Source: Archilochus colubris
Taxonomy: Eukaryota; Chordata; Aves; Apodiformes; Trochilidae
Direction of reading: 5' to 3'
Length of the DNA stretch: 64,000 nt
Assembly (NCBI GenBank): GCA_023079485.1
Contig: CM041090.1
Location: 2,895,180 to 2,959,179, forward strand
The position numbers and the translations under genes were made by a program. Below the pieces are notes generated by a model that did not search any database, was not told where the DNA came from, and saw only the letters and a list, made by a program, of their open reading frames with translations. Numbering within the stretch: position 1 is the first letter of the stretch; the number at the start of each line of letters is the position of its first letter. This document shows positions 56,001 to 64,000 of the stretch, one piece after another.

Positions 56001-59000
56001 GACCAGTGATAGGACAAGGGGTAATGGGTGTAAATTGGAGCATAGGAGGTTCAAGTTGAATATCCGGAAAATTTTTTTTCCTGTAAGGGTGACAGAGCCC
56101 TGGAACAGGCTGCCCAGGGGGGTCGTGGAGTCTCCTTCACTGGAGACATTCAAAACCCGCCTGGACACGTTCCTATGCGAAGTGCTCTAGGTGGCCCTGC
56201 TCTGGCAGGGGGGGTTGGACTAGATGATCTTTCGAGGTCCCTTCCAACCCCTAGGATTCTATGATTCTATGACAGCCTCTCCAACTTGCTGATGGGATTC
56301 TGTCACCCTGTAAACATTTCCACCCAAAGGCAAGGTTCAGGCTCTATTTTAGCATTTGTGAATATTTCCTTCCCAGTAGGTCATTTCTACTCAAGAAAGA
56401 GAAAACATTCCCCCTGTACTCCAAATAACTCCACACACATCCAGATTTGCACTGGAGGCTCCCTGGGTGTGGCTCAGCAGGGTGCTGGGGGTATCCCTGC
56501 AGTGCCACAGCCCTGTTCCCTGGATTGACACCATCCAAAGGAAGCACAGTGACACAGTGACATAGCCACCCCTCCAAGGGCTGTTCCAGAAAGGGGGAGC
56601 AGCTGCAGCTCTCCTTCCAGCAGGATCTGAAGTCAGAACTCTCTCATGCTTGGGCAGAGCTCCCAAACTATCCCTTCCTTTCCACCCTGCCTGACTATGT
56701 ATGATGCTCTGTCACATGAAGAAGAGAGTCAAGCCTCACTGAAATTAACTCTGTCTGTGGCTTGGCTCAGTCACAGAGCTGAGAAAAATGTGATTTTCTA
56801 GTCACCAAGGACAGGGCTTACTCTTTCAGAATGAAATATGCCATGCCAAGAGTGCTTTCAAATATTTTCAGTTTCCTGAACTAAATAATGTGAATAAGAA
56901 TATTTTCTTCCTACCATCAAAATATCAGAATTTTTTTTTTTTTGTCATATGAACTTAACTTAGGACTATGTGTATGCTGAAGTGCTGGATCTGGGGAGGG
57001 TCACAGACAGGAGTGATAGAACCTCTCTGAACTAAACTGGTGTGAAACATCCTGGCTGGAGTCAAGGATGCATTGTGTTGGCAAAGCCCAGGATTAGATG
57101 AAGTGGGAGGCCCTTTGTGTCGTCTAACTTATCTCAACTACTTTTCTTTTCCAAATCAGGAGGACTGCCATAAGCTCACAGATCAGCAGCTGGCACTCAG
57201 CCAGGGTCAGAATCCCCTGCCCATCTACCTCTCTCTCAATGTGAAGGATAAAATCAGCGACCAGGATTTTAGAGGTAAAACCAGAAATGTATTTAACAGT
57301 TAAACCCAATATGGGTCAGTTTAGGACTTGATAAAGAAATCAGTTCAATGCACAAATCCTCTAAAGGGCCAGGATGCCTTCTACTTTTAAGTAGAATTTT
57401 AATAGTTAATTTTTTTTAACATCTTAGTATATGCAACTGTATTCAGGTTCAGAATCAGTATGATGAGAGACATCATCATGAAATCATCTGTTCATTTACC
57501 TCAGAAACATAAAGTCTGTAGTGAAATTTAAATATAACAGGACAATTCACTAGACATGTTCCACACTCTGAAATATGTAGTGAGACAGGACCAGGTGCCC
57601 TGAGTTATTGATGAGTGGGTGTGGGTTCACCTGTGTCTGGCCTCCCTCCTGAGCATGTGCAGGAGCAGGGGGCCAATAAGAGAGCAGCTGACACCCATGG
57701 AGAGAGCTCTCACTCTTCAGTGAGGATGGAGAAGTCCACAGCTAGAGGAGCTCCAGGAGCAGGCAAGAAGGGGTAGATCCCGGAGCCCCAGGAACAGCCC
57801 TAGGACATTGTCCAGGAATGGGCTAAACCCCGAGGCCTCAGGATCAGCCCTAGGAGCAAGAAGGGCTCCTCCCGCTACAGAAATATATGGTGAATAAATG
57901 TCTATTTGCAAAGTGTGTCAGTTAGAAACAAGTGTGCTATAACCTGGCCAATATCATACATTTTATTCAACTAATTCTGCCTTCTGCTGCTGTCATCAGT
58001 CTATCTTCTGCTTTTTCTTTCAGAATGGGTGGAATTCACCCCTTATGAGGTAGGATTTCCAAAATACGGTGCCTATATTCGTGCAGAAGATTTTGGTAGT
58101 GAGTTCTACATGGGTCGCCTGATGAAGAAAGTCCCAGAATCCAGAATCTGCTTTTTAGAAGGTGATTTGTTGCTCCATGGAAGTGTAGTGTAATATGATC
58201 CACTCCTGCACAAACCTCTCTTTTTAAATGAAATAGCATATTTTTTTTTTACCTACCAGTATACAGTAAAATATTAGAACTGATAACAGATCACAATCTG
58301 TAAGATTTTTCATTTTTGCTGCAATTTTATTCAGCTGAACATATTTATTTTTACTTGATATGTGGTTATGCTTACTGACACGAGGCCTTCACAATACTCA
58401 CAGATCTTTGTGAGCAAAAAAAGCTGTGTAAGATTGCTGCGAAGTTAAATCATGAGGCTCTTCTGTACCCCCAGTCTCCAAAGAGCTGTTAATATACAAT
58501 GTTCCTTCTACAGCTAACCCTGATTAATCCAGCAGGATAAAACTTCCCTTCCAAAGTGCAACAAACACATCACAATATTTAACGTGCTTCCCTCCTGCGT
58601 AAGAACAGCAAAAGCAGTAAGGAAATCTTTTTTTCCCTTTTGTGAAAGCAATCTCTTGCCTCATTGCTCTTCCTGCTTCCACCAATTGCAAAAAGGAAGT
58701 TTCAGGGGGGTTCTGAGCAGGCTCTTTGCCTGTGTGGAGATTTCTCTACAGCTTGGGGTGAGGTGGGAGCTGTCAGTCTCCCCATCCCCAGCTGCAATAT
58801 CAACTTGATACCCCCTTGGATTCCCCTTTTGGGCTTATAAATGCCAGTAGGTGACCAGCCCCCTCCCTACACCTCCCACCCTGACTTTCCTCTTCTCTAG
58901 AGCAATGCTGAGGTATTTTTATCCCTTCTCCCTGCCAATGACCCAGAGTTGTCTCATTCAGGCAATGCTGCTTAATTTGGTGACACAGTTATTTGGCAGG

Positions 59001-62000
59001 TTTGCAGAAAATTCTGTTCTGTTTAATATCTTCATTGATGATTTAGATGAGGGGATTGAGTCCATCATCAGCAAATTTGCAGATGACACCAAGCTGGGGG
59101 GAGTGTGGATCAGCTGGAAGGCAGGAGGGCTCTGCAGAGGGACCTGGACAGACTGGAGAGTTGGGCTGATCCCAACGGGATGAGGTTCAACATTCCAAGT
59201 GCCGGGTCCTGCACTTTGGCCACAACAACCCCATGGGGAGCTCCAGGCTGGGCACAGAGTGGCAGAAAGGGACCTGGGAGTCTGGATTGCCAGAAGCTGA
59301 ACATGAGCCAGCAGTGTGCCCAGGTGGCCAAGAAGGCCAATGGCATCCTGGGCTGGCTCAGGAACAGCGTGGCCAGCAGGTCCAGGGAAGGGATTCTGCC
59401 CCTGTGCTCAGCCCTGGTGAGGCCACAGCTTGAGTCCTGTGTCCAGTTCTGGGCCCCTCAGCTCAGGAAGGAGATTGAGGTGCTGGAGCAGGTCCAAAGG
59501 AGGGCAACTGGGCTGGTGAAGGGACTCGAGCACAGACCCTATGAGGAGAGGCTGAGGGAGCTGGGGGTGTTGAGGCTGGAGAAGAGGAGGCTCAGGGGAG
59601 ACCTCATCACTCTCTCCAACTCCCTGAAAGGAGGTTGGAGCCAGGGGGGGGTTGGGCTCTTTTCCCAGGCAACTCTCAGCAAGACAAGAGGGCAGGGTCT
59701 CAAGTTGAGCCAGGGGAAGTTTAGGCTGGATATTAGAAAGAATTTCTTTACAGGGAGGGTGATCAGACATTGGAATGGGCTGCCCGGGGAAGTAGTGGAT
59801 TCTCCGTGTCTGGAGATATTTAAAAAGAGCCTGGATGTGGCACTCAGTGCCATGGGCTGGGAACCGCAGCAGGAGTGGATCAAGGGTTGGACTTGATGAT
59901 CTCTGAGGTCCCTTCCAACCCAGCCAATTCTATGATTCTATTCTATGATTCTATGAAAATTCCTTTTCACTCCTGCCCTGAACAGAGCTGAGACTGAATA
60001 CATGGGTCTTTCCTGCAGCTCTTTCCTGGCCAGGTTCATCCCAGGCCATCACCAGGCTCCTCAAGCCCACCCAGCCTCTTCTCTCCATCACTCAGTTTCC
60101 CTCCAGAGCAGGAGTTTTAGTTCTGCACTTTGGAGGGTTCATTGCATGTGAGACAATTGCAGGGAGTTTGCAGTCTGAGCCACATCAACTTTGTTTCATC
60201 TGTTACTAGAGGGAATTGAAAATGTAACCCAGGTATGCCTCAAACCCTCAAAAATCAGAAGGCAAATCAAAAGACTCGATATATTTATACTTTACATTTT
60301 CAAAACTTGAGAGTCAGCTCCCTCATTCTAAGAGATATTAGGAGATGAATCCTCAGTGTTCCGGGGTTGGCAGTTCTGCACAATAACTTCATATCTGTCT
60401 GTAACAGGGTTATGCTAGAAAAAATTGAAAGGTTTAAAACCACAAATACTGAGAACTTGTGGAATAAGAGATGTTGAGGAGAGCCAGGAAATATTAAGGT
60501 GTACTTGACAAGAGTTATTTGCCATGTAACAATAGTGAATGTGTTTGCAGCTATACTGAAAATGCTACGAGCACTCTTCATATACCCCAATAAAGTATCT
60601 TATATACATTATGGATTCAGATATAAAATCATAAATACATTTCTGTTTATTTGTGCATTAAGATAATATAATGAATAAAGTGTGCTGGACAACACAGAAG
60701 GCACTGAAGGTCATTGGGAATGAAAAATGCTTCCATGTCTTTACCAGTTTACTTTCTGTCCAATCTATCCTTTGCCACAGGGATCTGGAGCAGTGTGTTT
60801 TCCTTGAATCTTATGGATGCTTGGTATATATCTGTTAATTCAGAAGAGTTCTGGCACAAGTGGACTCGAGACAAAATTACTGAAATAGGTAGGTTATTCT
60901 TATGGTATAATGTGATTTAATTGTCTGTTTATTAATTAATTTAGTTAGTTAGTTATTTTCCCTCTGTACTGCTACTCACTGAATTTTTTTGAAGCCATTT
61001 TGGAGTTCCTTCTTTAGGGCTTCCTTTAATTCACGTGGAAACCAGAAGGAAAATTCATGCCATGAATTACAACATGGCAATCATAATAAAGAAAAGAATC
61101 CATGGGATCTACCACAGGGGAGAAAAATAAAAAGAGAGAATGGTTCTCATATTAGCTGCTTTAGTAAAATTGGGGAAAAAATATCCATGTAGACCAGTTC
61201 CTTTCTTGGAATTTGGTGAATGATGTGAGTTTTCACAGAAACAAGGACAATCACCATCCTTTCCTCCCTGGAGTCTGCAAAGCACAGATAGAAGCTTCAG
61301 TACTATTGCAGGTCATTCCAAACAAGTCCTAAGGATAAGATTTGTAAAGCACACTACCAAATTAAAAAAGATCTGCAGAGTGGGATTTCAAGGAGAAACA
61401 CACCAGACTTCAGAGAGGAAAAAAAAAAAAAAAAAAAAAAAAGATGAGAAGGAATAGACAAGAGGGCAGGGTCTCAAGTTGTGCCAGGGGAGGTTTAGGT
61501 TGGAGATTAGAAAGAATTTCTTTATGGAGAGGGTGATCAGACATTGGAATGGGCTGCCCAGGGAAGTAGTGGATTCTCCGTGTCTGGAGATTTATTTCAA
61601 AAGAGACTGGATGTGGCACTCAGTGCCATGGGCTGGGAACCACGGGAGGAGTGGATCAAGGGTTGGACTTGATGATCTCTGAGGTCCCTTCCAACCCAGC
61701 CAATTCTGTGATTCTATGAATAGAAATGTAGCAAAAAGAGTGACTTATTTTATATTCTTTCAGGGGGTAGTTTTTGGTTGTTAAAATAAGCTTCTATTTA
61801 CTAAGAAGGAGCATTAATTGTGTTTGTGTAGCTGAGAGATTGTGATTGAGTGGGGTTTTTATGTGTGTGGCTGAGAGATAAATTATAACCCTGAGTATCA
61901 GAGGAAAGTAGGGTAAGTGCAGGATGTCATAGTGGATAAAATCATAGAAAAGCAAGGAAAGTTATGGTAGATGGATCATTTCACAGTGCAAAGAAGGCCT

Positions 62001-63421
62001 TTATCACTGTGGACTGAGAAGAAGAAATGAATGGTTTTCAAAGCTTAGCTGAAAAACTGTGAGATTTGTGGAGATCCTGGAAATAGAAAGACAAACAGGT
62101 ACAAGTTTTGCCCAACGTGTTAAAAAAGAATAAATTATGATTGCATAGATTAACCTAAGCAATGAGGAAATATACAAGAACTGTTTTCTTTCTTCTTAAG
62201 ATGATGAAACCTTATTTCCTGCAAGACCAAGTGAGCTAGACACTCGAATGGTTTGTCCCACTGACAGCTTTTCAGACATTTTCCGAGATGTTGCCATGTT
62301 ACGTCCAGCAGCTTCAGAAATCCATAACTTCCTGAAGGGCTTTCAGATGGACAACAACTACCTAGAGAGCAAGTTTTCCAAATGGAAAGGTATGGAAATA
62401 GTTCCCTGGCTTCCATTAGATTTCTAACCACCCTTGTGAAAAAGAAACCACGCTTAAAAGGTTATCAAGCTGACTGCTTTTTCATTCTGCTCCTTTCTTC
62501 TGATAATATTGGAAATCATTTGTTACCAAAAGCTGAAACTAGATAGCTAGAGACTTCAAAAACATCCTCATAAAAATTTAATGAAGACTGGCAACAGATA
62601 GATGAGAAAGAATCTGATTAATTAACCAACTTATAACAGCTTATGTGCCAGCCTACATGCCTCTGGCAGGGCATTGGCATCTTGTCTCTTGCCCTGTTTC
62701 ATGTTCTACTTAGTTACACTACAAGTTAGTTCTACAAAAGTTACAACCTTTGTATCAGCATTCCTTTTAAACAGTTTGGTAATTAGTGCTCAGTCTGGCA
62801 CCAAGTCTTCCATCTTGTATAAGGAGTATTTTTATAAGTTGTATTTTGCCTGCCTTGGTAGCTCTGTGCCTCTTCTTATAGCATGCAAGGCACTGGATGT
62901 CTTTAATCTTTAATATGTTGAGACAATGAGGTGCCATTTTAATTTTTTCCATATTAAAAAATAAAAAAAAAGTTGACCTGATCAAAGTCACACAAAAGAA
63001 CTCTGTCCTCCTGAGCACCAAGTTAATCCCTCTTAATAAGAGGAAAGCCAAAGACTCTGTAAACAGTGAAAAGAGGAAGACAAACAAGGAACTGAGAGAC
63101 GACTGCACTGCAGCTGTCGGCTACATAGGTAGGTCTAAGACCCAAGAAATGACAGATTTTCTTTTAGTTAACAATTCACTTTCCTCAACATATCTCTCAT
63201 TCTGAGCACCACCGCTGGGAAAAAAAAAAATAATTAAAAATGCTTCTTTTCTAGACTGTGAGATGGACTCTCAGCCCAACCACCTGACAGCAGCAACAGA
63301 CTCCCTCATCCTGATTGACACAGCATTTGCTTTTGCTACCAGTTACCCACCCCTCATGAGGCCAGAAAGGAAAGTGGATGTCATCTTGCATTTCAACTAC
63401 AGTTCAGGTTCCCAAACAGGG
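28925..63421 (+). CDS. PLA2G4E: PLA2G4E-like cytosolic phospholipase A2, copy B (19 exons, 3' end outside window)
   Basis: Joined exons: 28925-29035, 29360-29446, 37162-37234, 45894-46030, 46881-47009, 47693-47733, 48277-48319, 48747-48810, 49742-49905, 50030-50125, 50636-50673, 52742-52877, 54085-54221, 54520-54745, 57160-57274, 58024-58161, 60781-60888, 62201-62389, 63255-63421. The joined frame is open for 733 codons. Seen: about 66 N-terminal residues, C2 domain (about 68-180), basic and Cys-rich linker, catalytic domain with TTGGGTR, GLSGTTW (Ser415, codon 54208-54210) and IDTAFAF (Asp699, codon 63317-63319). Two final exons, equivalent to copy A exons 18-19, must lie to the right. Start choice: only ATG in an open stretch bounded by an in-frame stop at 28778-28780. 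Exons 3-19 match copy A exons 1-17 in phase and nearly in length. Sequence is intact, so it looks functional; role as for copy A. Confidence 0.92.
29360..29446 (+). CDS. PLA2G4E: PLA2G4E-like copy B, exon 2
   Basis: 29 codons, phase 0 in and out, acceptor ATCAACAG, donor GTACCA. It encodes polar, probably disordered sequence ([23 protein letters not shown]). It joins in frame to exon 3, and a similar Ser-rich lead precedes HLLTVRV in mammalian PLA2G4E. Confidence 0.62.
31473..32289 (-). mobile_element. Solo LTR of an endogenous retrovirus (ERVL-like), 817 bp
   Basis: Read on the minus strand it begins TGTCCTGGTTTGGGCC and ends CCTGACA, the TG...CA ends of an LTR. It is flanked by a perfect 5-bp duplication ATTAC at 31468-31472 and 32290-32294. 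A minus-strand TATAAAT lies at 31962-31956. It has no internal gag/pol/env, so it is a solo LTR left by recombination. A 5-bp duplication is usual for ERVL-class elements. It lies in copy B intron 2, antisense to the gene. Confidence 0.9.
31885..31930 (+). repeat. Short tandem repeat inside the solo LTR
   Basis: Degenerate units of the type GGAAATCA/CCAGAAAT repeated about five times within the LTR. Confidence 0.6.
33548..33619 (+). repeat. 36-bp tandem duplication
   Basis: Two adjacent copies of a 36-base unit starting ACCAGCACTATAT; they differ at one base (T or G after TAT). Copy B intron 2. Confidence 0.9.
35975..36863 (+). repeat. CR1 LINE, 0.9 kb of ORF2 3' end and tail
   Basis: It encodes the RT C-terminal part ([36 protein letters not shown]) with frameshifts. 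It ends in ATTCTATGATTCTATGATT. It sits about 300 bases upstream of copy B exon 3 and is the inverted partner of 37747-38235. Confidence 0.95.
37162..37234 (+). CDS. PLA2G4E: PLA2G4E-like copy B, exon 3 (C2 strand 1)
   Basis: 73 nt. It encodes [18 protein letters not shown]. The acceptor is a tandem CAGCAG (37156-37161). Using the second AG gives the same length as copy A exon 1; using the first would add one Gln. Flanked closely by CR1 copies in opposite orientation. Confidence 0.9.
37747..38235 (-). repeat. CR1 LINE fragment
   Basis: Reverse-oriented 490 bp, same subfamily as 35975-36863. Its first base lies about 510 bases after copy B exon 3. Confidence 0.95.
39881..40350 (-). repeat. 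CR1 LINE fragment
   Basis: Reverse-oriented 470 bp in copy B intron 3, beginning TAGAATCATAGAGTAGGCTG. The minus-strand frame [19 protein letters not shown] is the usual end of CR1 ORF2. Confidence 0.94.
42191..42420 (+). repeat. Decamer minisatellite, 23 units
   Basis: Five copies of TTTCCCTTCC followed by eighteen of TTTCCCTCTC (two with TCCC endings), in register without indels. Pure pyrimidine on the plus strand. In copy B intron 3. Confidence 0.97.
42421..42590 (+). repeat. Second polypyrimidine repeat block
   Basis: After a short break, TTTCTTTTTC and TTTCTTTTCC type decamers continue to about 42550, then T-rich sequence. It has the same 10-base period as the preceding array. Confidence 0.9.
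42715..43095 (-). repeat. Old CR1 LINE internal fragment
   Basis: Reverse-oriented and diverged. It contains CCCAAGCTCTCTCAGCCTTT and GTTTGCCTTGTTTGCCATAA, the complement of the ORF2 end region. It directly follows the polypyrimidine tract. Confidence 0.7.
44447..45158 (+). repeat. CR1 LINE, 0.7 kb 3' fragment
   Basis: It encodes [18 protein letters not shown] and [17 protein letters not shown] in a long intact frame (44516-45157 read-through), then the standard tail. Copy B intron 3, gene orientation. Confidence 0.95.
45894..46030 (+). CDS. PLA2G4E: PLA2G4E-like copy B, exon 4 (C2 calcium loops 1-2)
   Basis: 137 nt. It encodes [20 protein letters not shown] and [16 protein letters not shown]. 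It retains the Asn of the NP motif (loop 2), which copy A changed to Asp. Acceptor TTTCTATAG, donor GTACAA. Confidence 0.93.
46881..47009 (+). CDS. PLA2G4E: PLA2G4E-like copy B, exon 5 (C2 calcium loop 3)
   Basis: 129 nt, one codon shorter than in copy A. It encodes [17 protein letters not shown] and [23 protein letters not shown] is a very acidic loop 3, richer in Asp than copy A. Acceptor GTTTTCCCAG, donor GTAAGA. Confidence 0.93.
47693..47733 (+). CDS. PLA2G4E: PLA2G4E-like copy B, exon 6
   Basis: 41-nt micro-exon ([13 protein letters not shown]) behind a long T-rich tract ending TTTACAG. Donor GTGAGT. Confidence 0.9.
48277..48319 (+). CDS. PLA2G4E: PLA2G4E-like copy B, exon 7
   Basis: 43-nt micro-exon ([14 protein letters not shown]). 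Acceptor TTTTCTAG, donor GTAAAA. Confidence 0.9.
48747..48810 (+). CDS. PLA2G4E: PLA2G4E-like copy B, exon 8 (basic linker)
   Basis: 64 nt. It encodes [20 protein letters not shown]. Shorter than copy A because it lacks the poly-lysine run. Acceptor GTTCTAG, donor GTAAGT. Confidence 0.88.
49742..49905 (+). CDS. PLA2G4E: PLA2G4E-like copy B, exon 9
   Basis: 164 nt. It encodes [20 protein letters not shown] and [15 protein letters not shown]. Acceptor CTTGTTTTAG. Donor is taken at GTAGGT after CTGT, which keeps phase 0 as in copy A. Confidence 0.88.
50030..50125 (+). CDS. PLA2G4E: PLA2G4E-like copy B, exon 10 (Cys-rich linker)
   Basis: 96 nt. It encodes [13 protein letters not shown] then [14 protein letters not shown]. 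The Cys/Arg cluster resembles the mammalian PLA2G4E linker and is missing from copy A. Clustered Cys next to basic residues could be palmitoylated (inference only). Acceptor CCTTTTTAG, donor GTAAGG. Confidence 0.86.
50636..50673 (+). CDS. PLA2G4E: PLA2G4E-like copy B, exon 11
   Basis: 38-nt micro-exon ([12 protein letters not shown] plus a split codon). Acceptor GATTTGCAG, donor GTAAGA. Confidence 0.86.
51297..52035 (-). repeat. CR1 LINE, second young subfamily
   Basis: Reverse-oriented 740 bp. The minus strand still encodes an open ORF2 end (52024 to 51380) with [18 protein letters not shown] and [18 protein letters not shown]. The 3' region matches 56000-56272 nearly exactly in reverse complement. 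Confidence 0.95.
52308..52465 (+). repeat. 115-bp spaced duplication with A-rich spacer
   Basis: GAGCTGTGTTTAATTTCGGG at 52313 recurs as GAGCTGCGTTTAATTTTGGG at 52428, each followed by GCATCTT.AGCAAGAAAAC and an AAC/AAAC-rich run. Copy B intron 11. Confidence 0.8.
52742..52877 (+). CDS. PLA2G4E: PLA2G4E-like copy B, exon 12
   Basis: 136 nt. It encodes [20 protein letters not shown] and [15 protein letters not shown]. Acceptor TTTTTCCAG, donor GTATCT. Confidence 0.94.
54085..54221 (+). CDS. PLA2G4E: PLA2G4E-like copy B, exon 13 (oxyanion hole and nucleophile)
   Basis: 137 nt. It encodes [19 protein letters not shown] and ITGLSGTTW. Nucleophile Ser codon 54208-54210. Acceptor GTTTGAACAG, donor GTAAGA. 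Confidence 0.95.
54520..54745 (+). CDS. PLA2G4E: PLA2G4E-like copy B, exon 14
   Basis: 226 nt. It encodes [16 protein letters not shown] and [16 protein letters not shown]. Acceptor TTGACTTAG, donor GTATGA. Confidence 0.94.
54822..54990 (-). repeat. Old CR1 LINE 3' remnant
   Basis: Weak but recognisable (GGGAGGGACCTCTGGAGATC, then the complement of the cross-over region). No tail preserved. Copy B intron 14. Confidence 0.6.
55250..56272 (+). repeat. CR1 LINE with internal deletion (pre-RT joined to 3' end)
   Basis: The open frame 55305-56009 holds the ORF2 region between endonuclease and RT ([20 protein letters not shown]) and the start of RT ([25 protein letters not shown]). At about 56002 it jumps directly to the far 3' end (GTGATAGGACAAGGGGTAAT). 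The core of RT and the ORF2 end are missing. Copy B intron 14. Confidence 0.92.
57160..57274 (+). CDS. PLA2G4E: PLA2G4E-like copy B, exon 15
   Basis: 115 nt. It encodes [20 protein letters not shown] and [11 protein letters not shown]. Acceptor CCAAATCAG, donor GTAAAA. Confidence 0.93.
57576..57958 (+). mobile_element. Unclassified repeat related to the fold-back arms, possible solo LTR
   Basis: It starts TGTAGTGAGACAGG and shares with the left arm at 8771 the series GTGGGTGTG, CACCTGTG, GAGCATGTGCA, CAGGGGGCCAATAA in the same order and spacing. It continues to AATAAATGTCTATTTGC near 57895. A TG start, TATA-like CCAATAAGAG and late AATAAA are LTR-like. The right boundary and a target duplication could not be fixed. 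Copy B intron 15. Confidence 0.5.
58024..58161 (+). CDS. PLA2G4E: PLA2G4E-like copy B, exon 16
   Basis: 138 nt. It encodes [18 protein letters not shown] and [18 protein letters not shown]. Acceptor CTTTCAG, donor GTGATT. Confidence 0.94.
59015..59956 (+). repeat. CR1 LINE, 0.94 kb 3' fragment
   Basis: It starts within RT ([25 protein letters not shown]) and continues to a triplicated ATTCTATGATT-type tail. Frame broken near 59100 and 59200. Copy B intron 16. Confidence 0.95.
60781..60888 (+). CDS. PLA2G4E: PLA2G4E-like copy B, exon 17
   Basis: 108 nt. It encodes [19 protein letters not shown] and [15 protein letters not shown]. Acceptor TTTGCCACAG, donor GTAGGT. Confidence 0.94.
61457..61719 (+). 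repeat. CR1 LINE 3' fragment next to a poly-A run
   Basis: 260 bp of the 3' end, beginning at CAAGAGGGCAGGGTC. A run of about 26 A (around 61418-61442) lies just before it. Copy B intron 17. Confidence 0.93.
62201..62389 (+). CDS. PLA2G4E: PLA2G4E-like copy B, exon 18
   Basis: 189 nt. Variable lid-like segment, then [19 protein letters not shown] and a closing KWK. Acceptor TTCTTCTTAAG, donor GTATGG. Confidence 0.93.
63255..63421 (+). CDS. PLA2G4E: PLA2G4E-like copy B, exon 19 (catalytic Asp), last in window
   Basis: 167 nt. It encodes [20 protein letters not shown] and [20 protein letters not shown]. Catalytic Asp codon 63317-63319. It ends in phase 0 at GGG|GTGAGG. The next exon is not found before 64000. 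Confidence 0.94.
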
Positions 63422-64000
63422 GTGAGGCTTGTATATTCTTCTTTACTGGTATAGCTGTTTCATTCTCAGAATGGCTGATCCTCTACTCACAGAAACTCTT
63501 TTCTTCCCAGCATCTGGGAATTGTAAATAAGGTAACAGTGCACCAGGGTTACACATCTTTATTGAACAGTACAAGTGTTATCAGTAGGTAAGCATTTAGT
63601 AAACTGAATCTGCCCATTTATAGGAGTAAATATAGCTGATTTGAAGGGAATGACTGAAGTTAAATGTACTGAAAATTGTTTAAGAATTTTCAGTCCAGTA
63701 ATACAGATTCTTATGCATGCAAAAATACACACTCAGGACAATATAATAATCATAGAAGGGTCTGATGCATCTGATATATTTTGTATTTAGGAACTTTAAA
63801 TTCATTGAAATTAAGACTCCTCTAAAGGCAGCATCTTTAATGTCCAAACGAGGAATTTAGATTTACACAGCCAGGCATGTGGACCCAGATCCATCCCATT
63901 TAATTCTGGCCATATATTTAATCCTGGCTCCATACACAGTCTAACACCTAATTTGGGTACATGCTGGCATCTGTCAGAACTCAGTCCTTACCCCTAAAAC

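Larger units (their letters stand above)
58162..64000 (+). other. Copy B introns 16 to 19, remainder
   Basis: Apart from CR1 at 59015 and 61457 and exons 17-19, nothing is recognised. The last 579 bases are intron; the exon matching copy A exon 18 is not present. Confidence 0.6.

Noticed and set aside
55305..56009. 234-codon frame as a host gene
   Set aside because: It is pre-RT/RT sequence of an internally deleted CR1.

Overview
The window is vertebrate nuclear DNA and almost certainly from a bird. It is packed with CR1 LINE fragments ending in the avian ATTCTATGATTCTATGA tail, it holds an avian-type ERV solo LTR, and it has no mammalian SINEs. All host genes are split into short GT-AG exons, so long open frames are mostly chance or belong to CR1.

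Two tandem, same-strand genes for group IVE-like cytosolic phospholipase A2 (PLA2G4E family) fill the window. Copy A (+, 538 to 13945) lacks only its N-terminal exons, which lie left of the window. It has 19 exons (799 codons visible), a stop at 13943-13945 and a poly(A) signal at 14095-14100. Copy B (+, 28925 to 63421) has its probable start codon and 19 exons (733 codons) inside the window; its last two exons lie beyond the right edge. Exon lengths and phases of A exons 1-17 match B exons 3-19 almost one for one, so the copies arose by tandem duplication. Both encode an N-terminal C2 domain, a basic linker, and the cPLA2 catalytic domain with the GGGxR oxyanion motif, the GLSGT nucleophile elbow and the catalytic Asp. 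Both reading frames are intact. In mammals PLA2G4E is a calcium-dependent N-acyltransferase/phospholipase that makes N-acyl-phosphatidylethanolamines; the same role is inferred here.

Between the copies (14.1 to 28.9 kb) lie CR1 fragments, a candidate small two-exon gene on the minus strand tail-to-tail with copy A (14784 to 14355), and one orphan exon-like segment at 20166-20238. Copy B introns are swollen by repeats: a solo LTR with a 5-bp target duplication (31473-32289), CR1 copies in both orientations, and a 230-bp decamer array inside a longer polypyrimidine tract (42191-42590). Copy A intron 12 holds an unusual fold-back element (about 8771-9390) with arms of over 200 bp around a tRNA-like loop. 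A diverged relative of its arm lies in copy B at about 57576.

Most interesting items: the fold-back element with Pol III-like boxes, two inverted CR1 pairs that bracket exons of copy B, an in-phase alternative terminal exon in copy A that would give a C2-only protein, and the minus-strand candidate gene.
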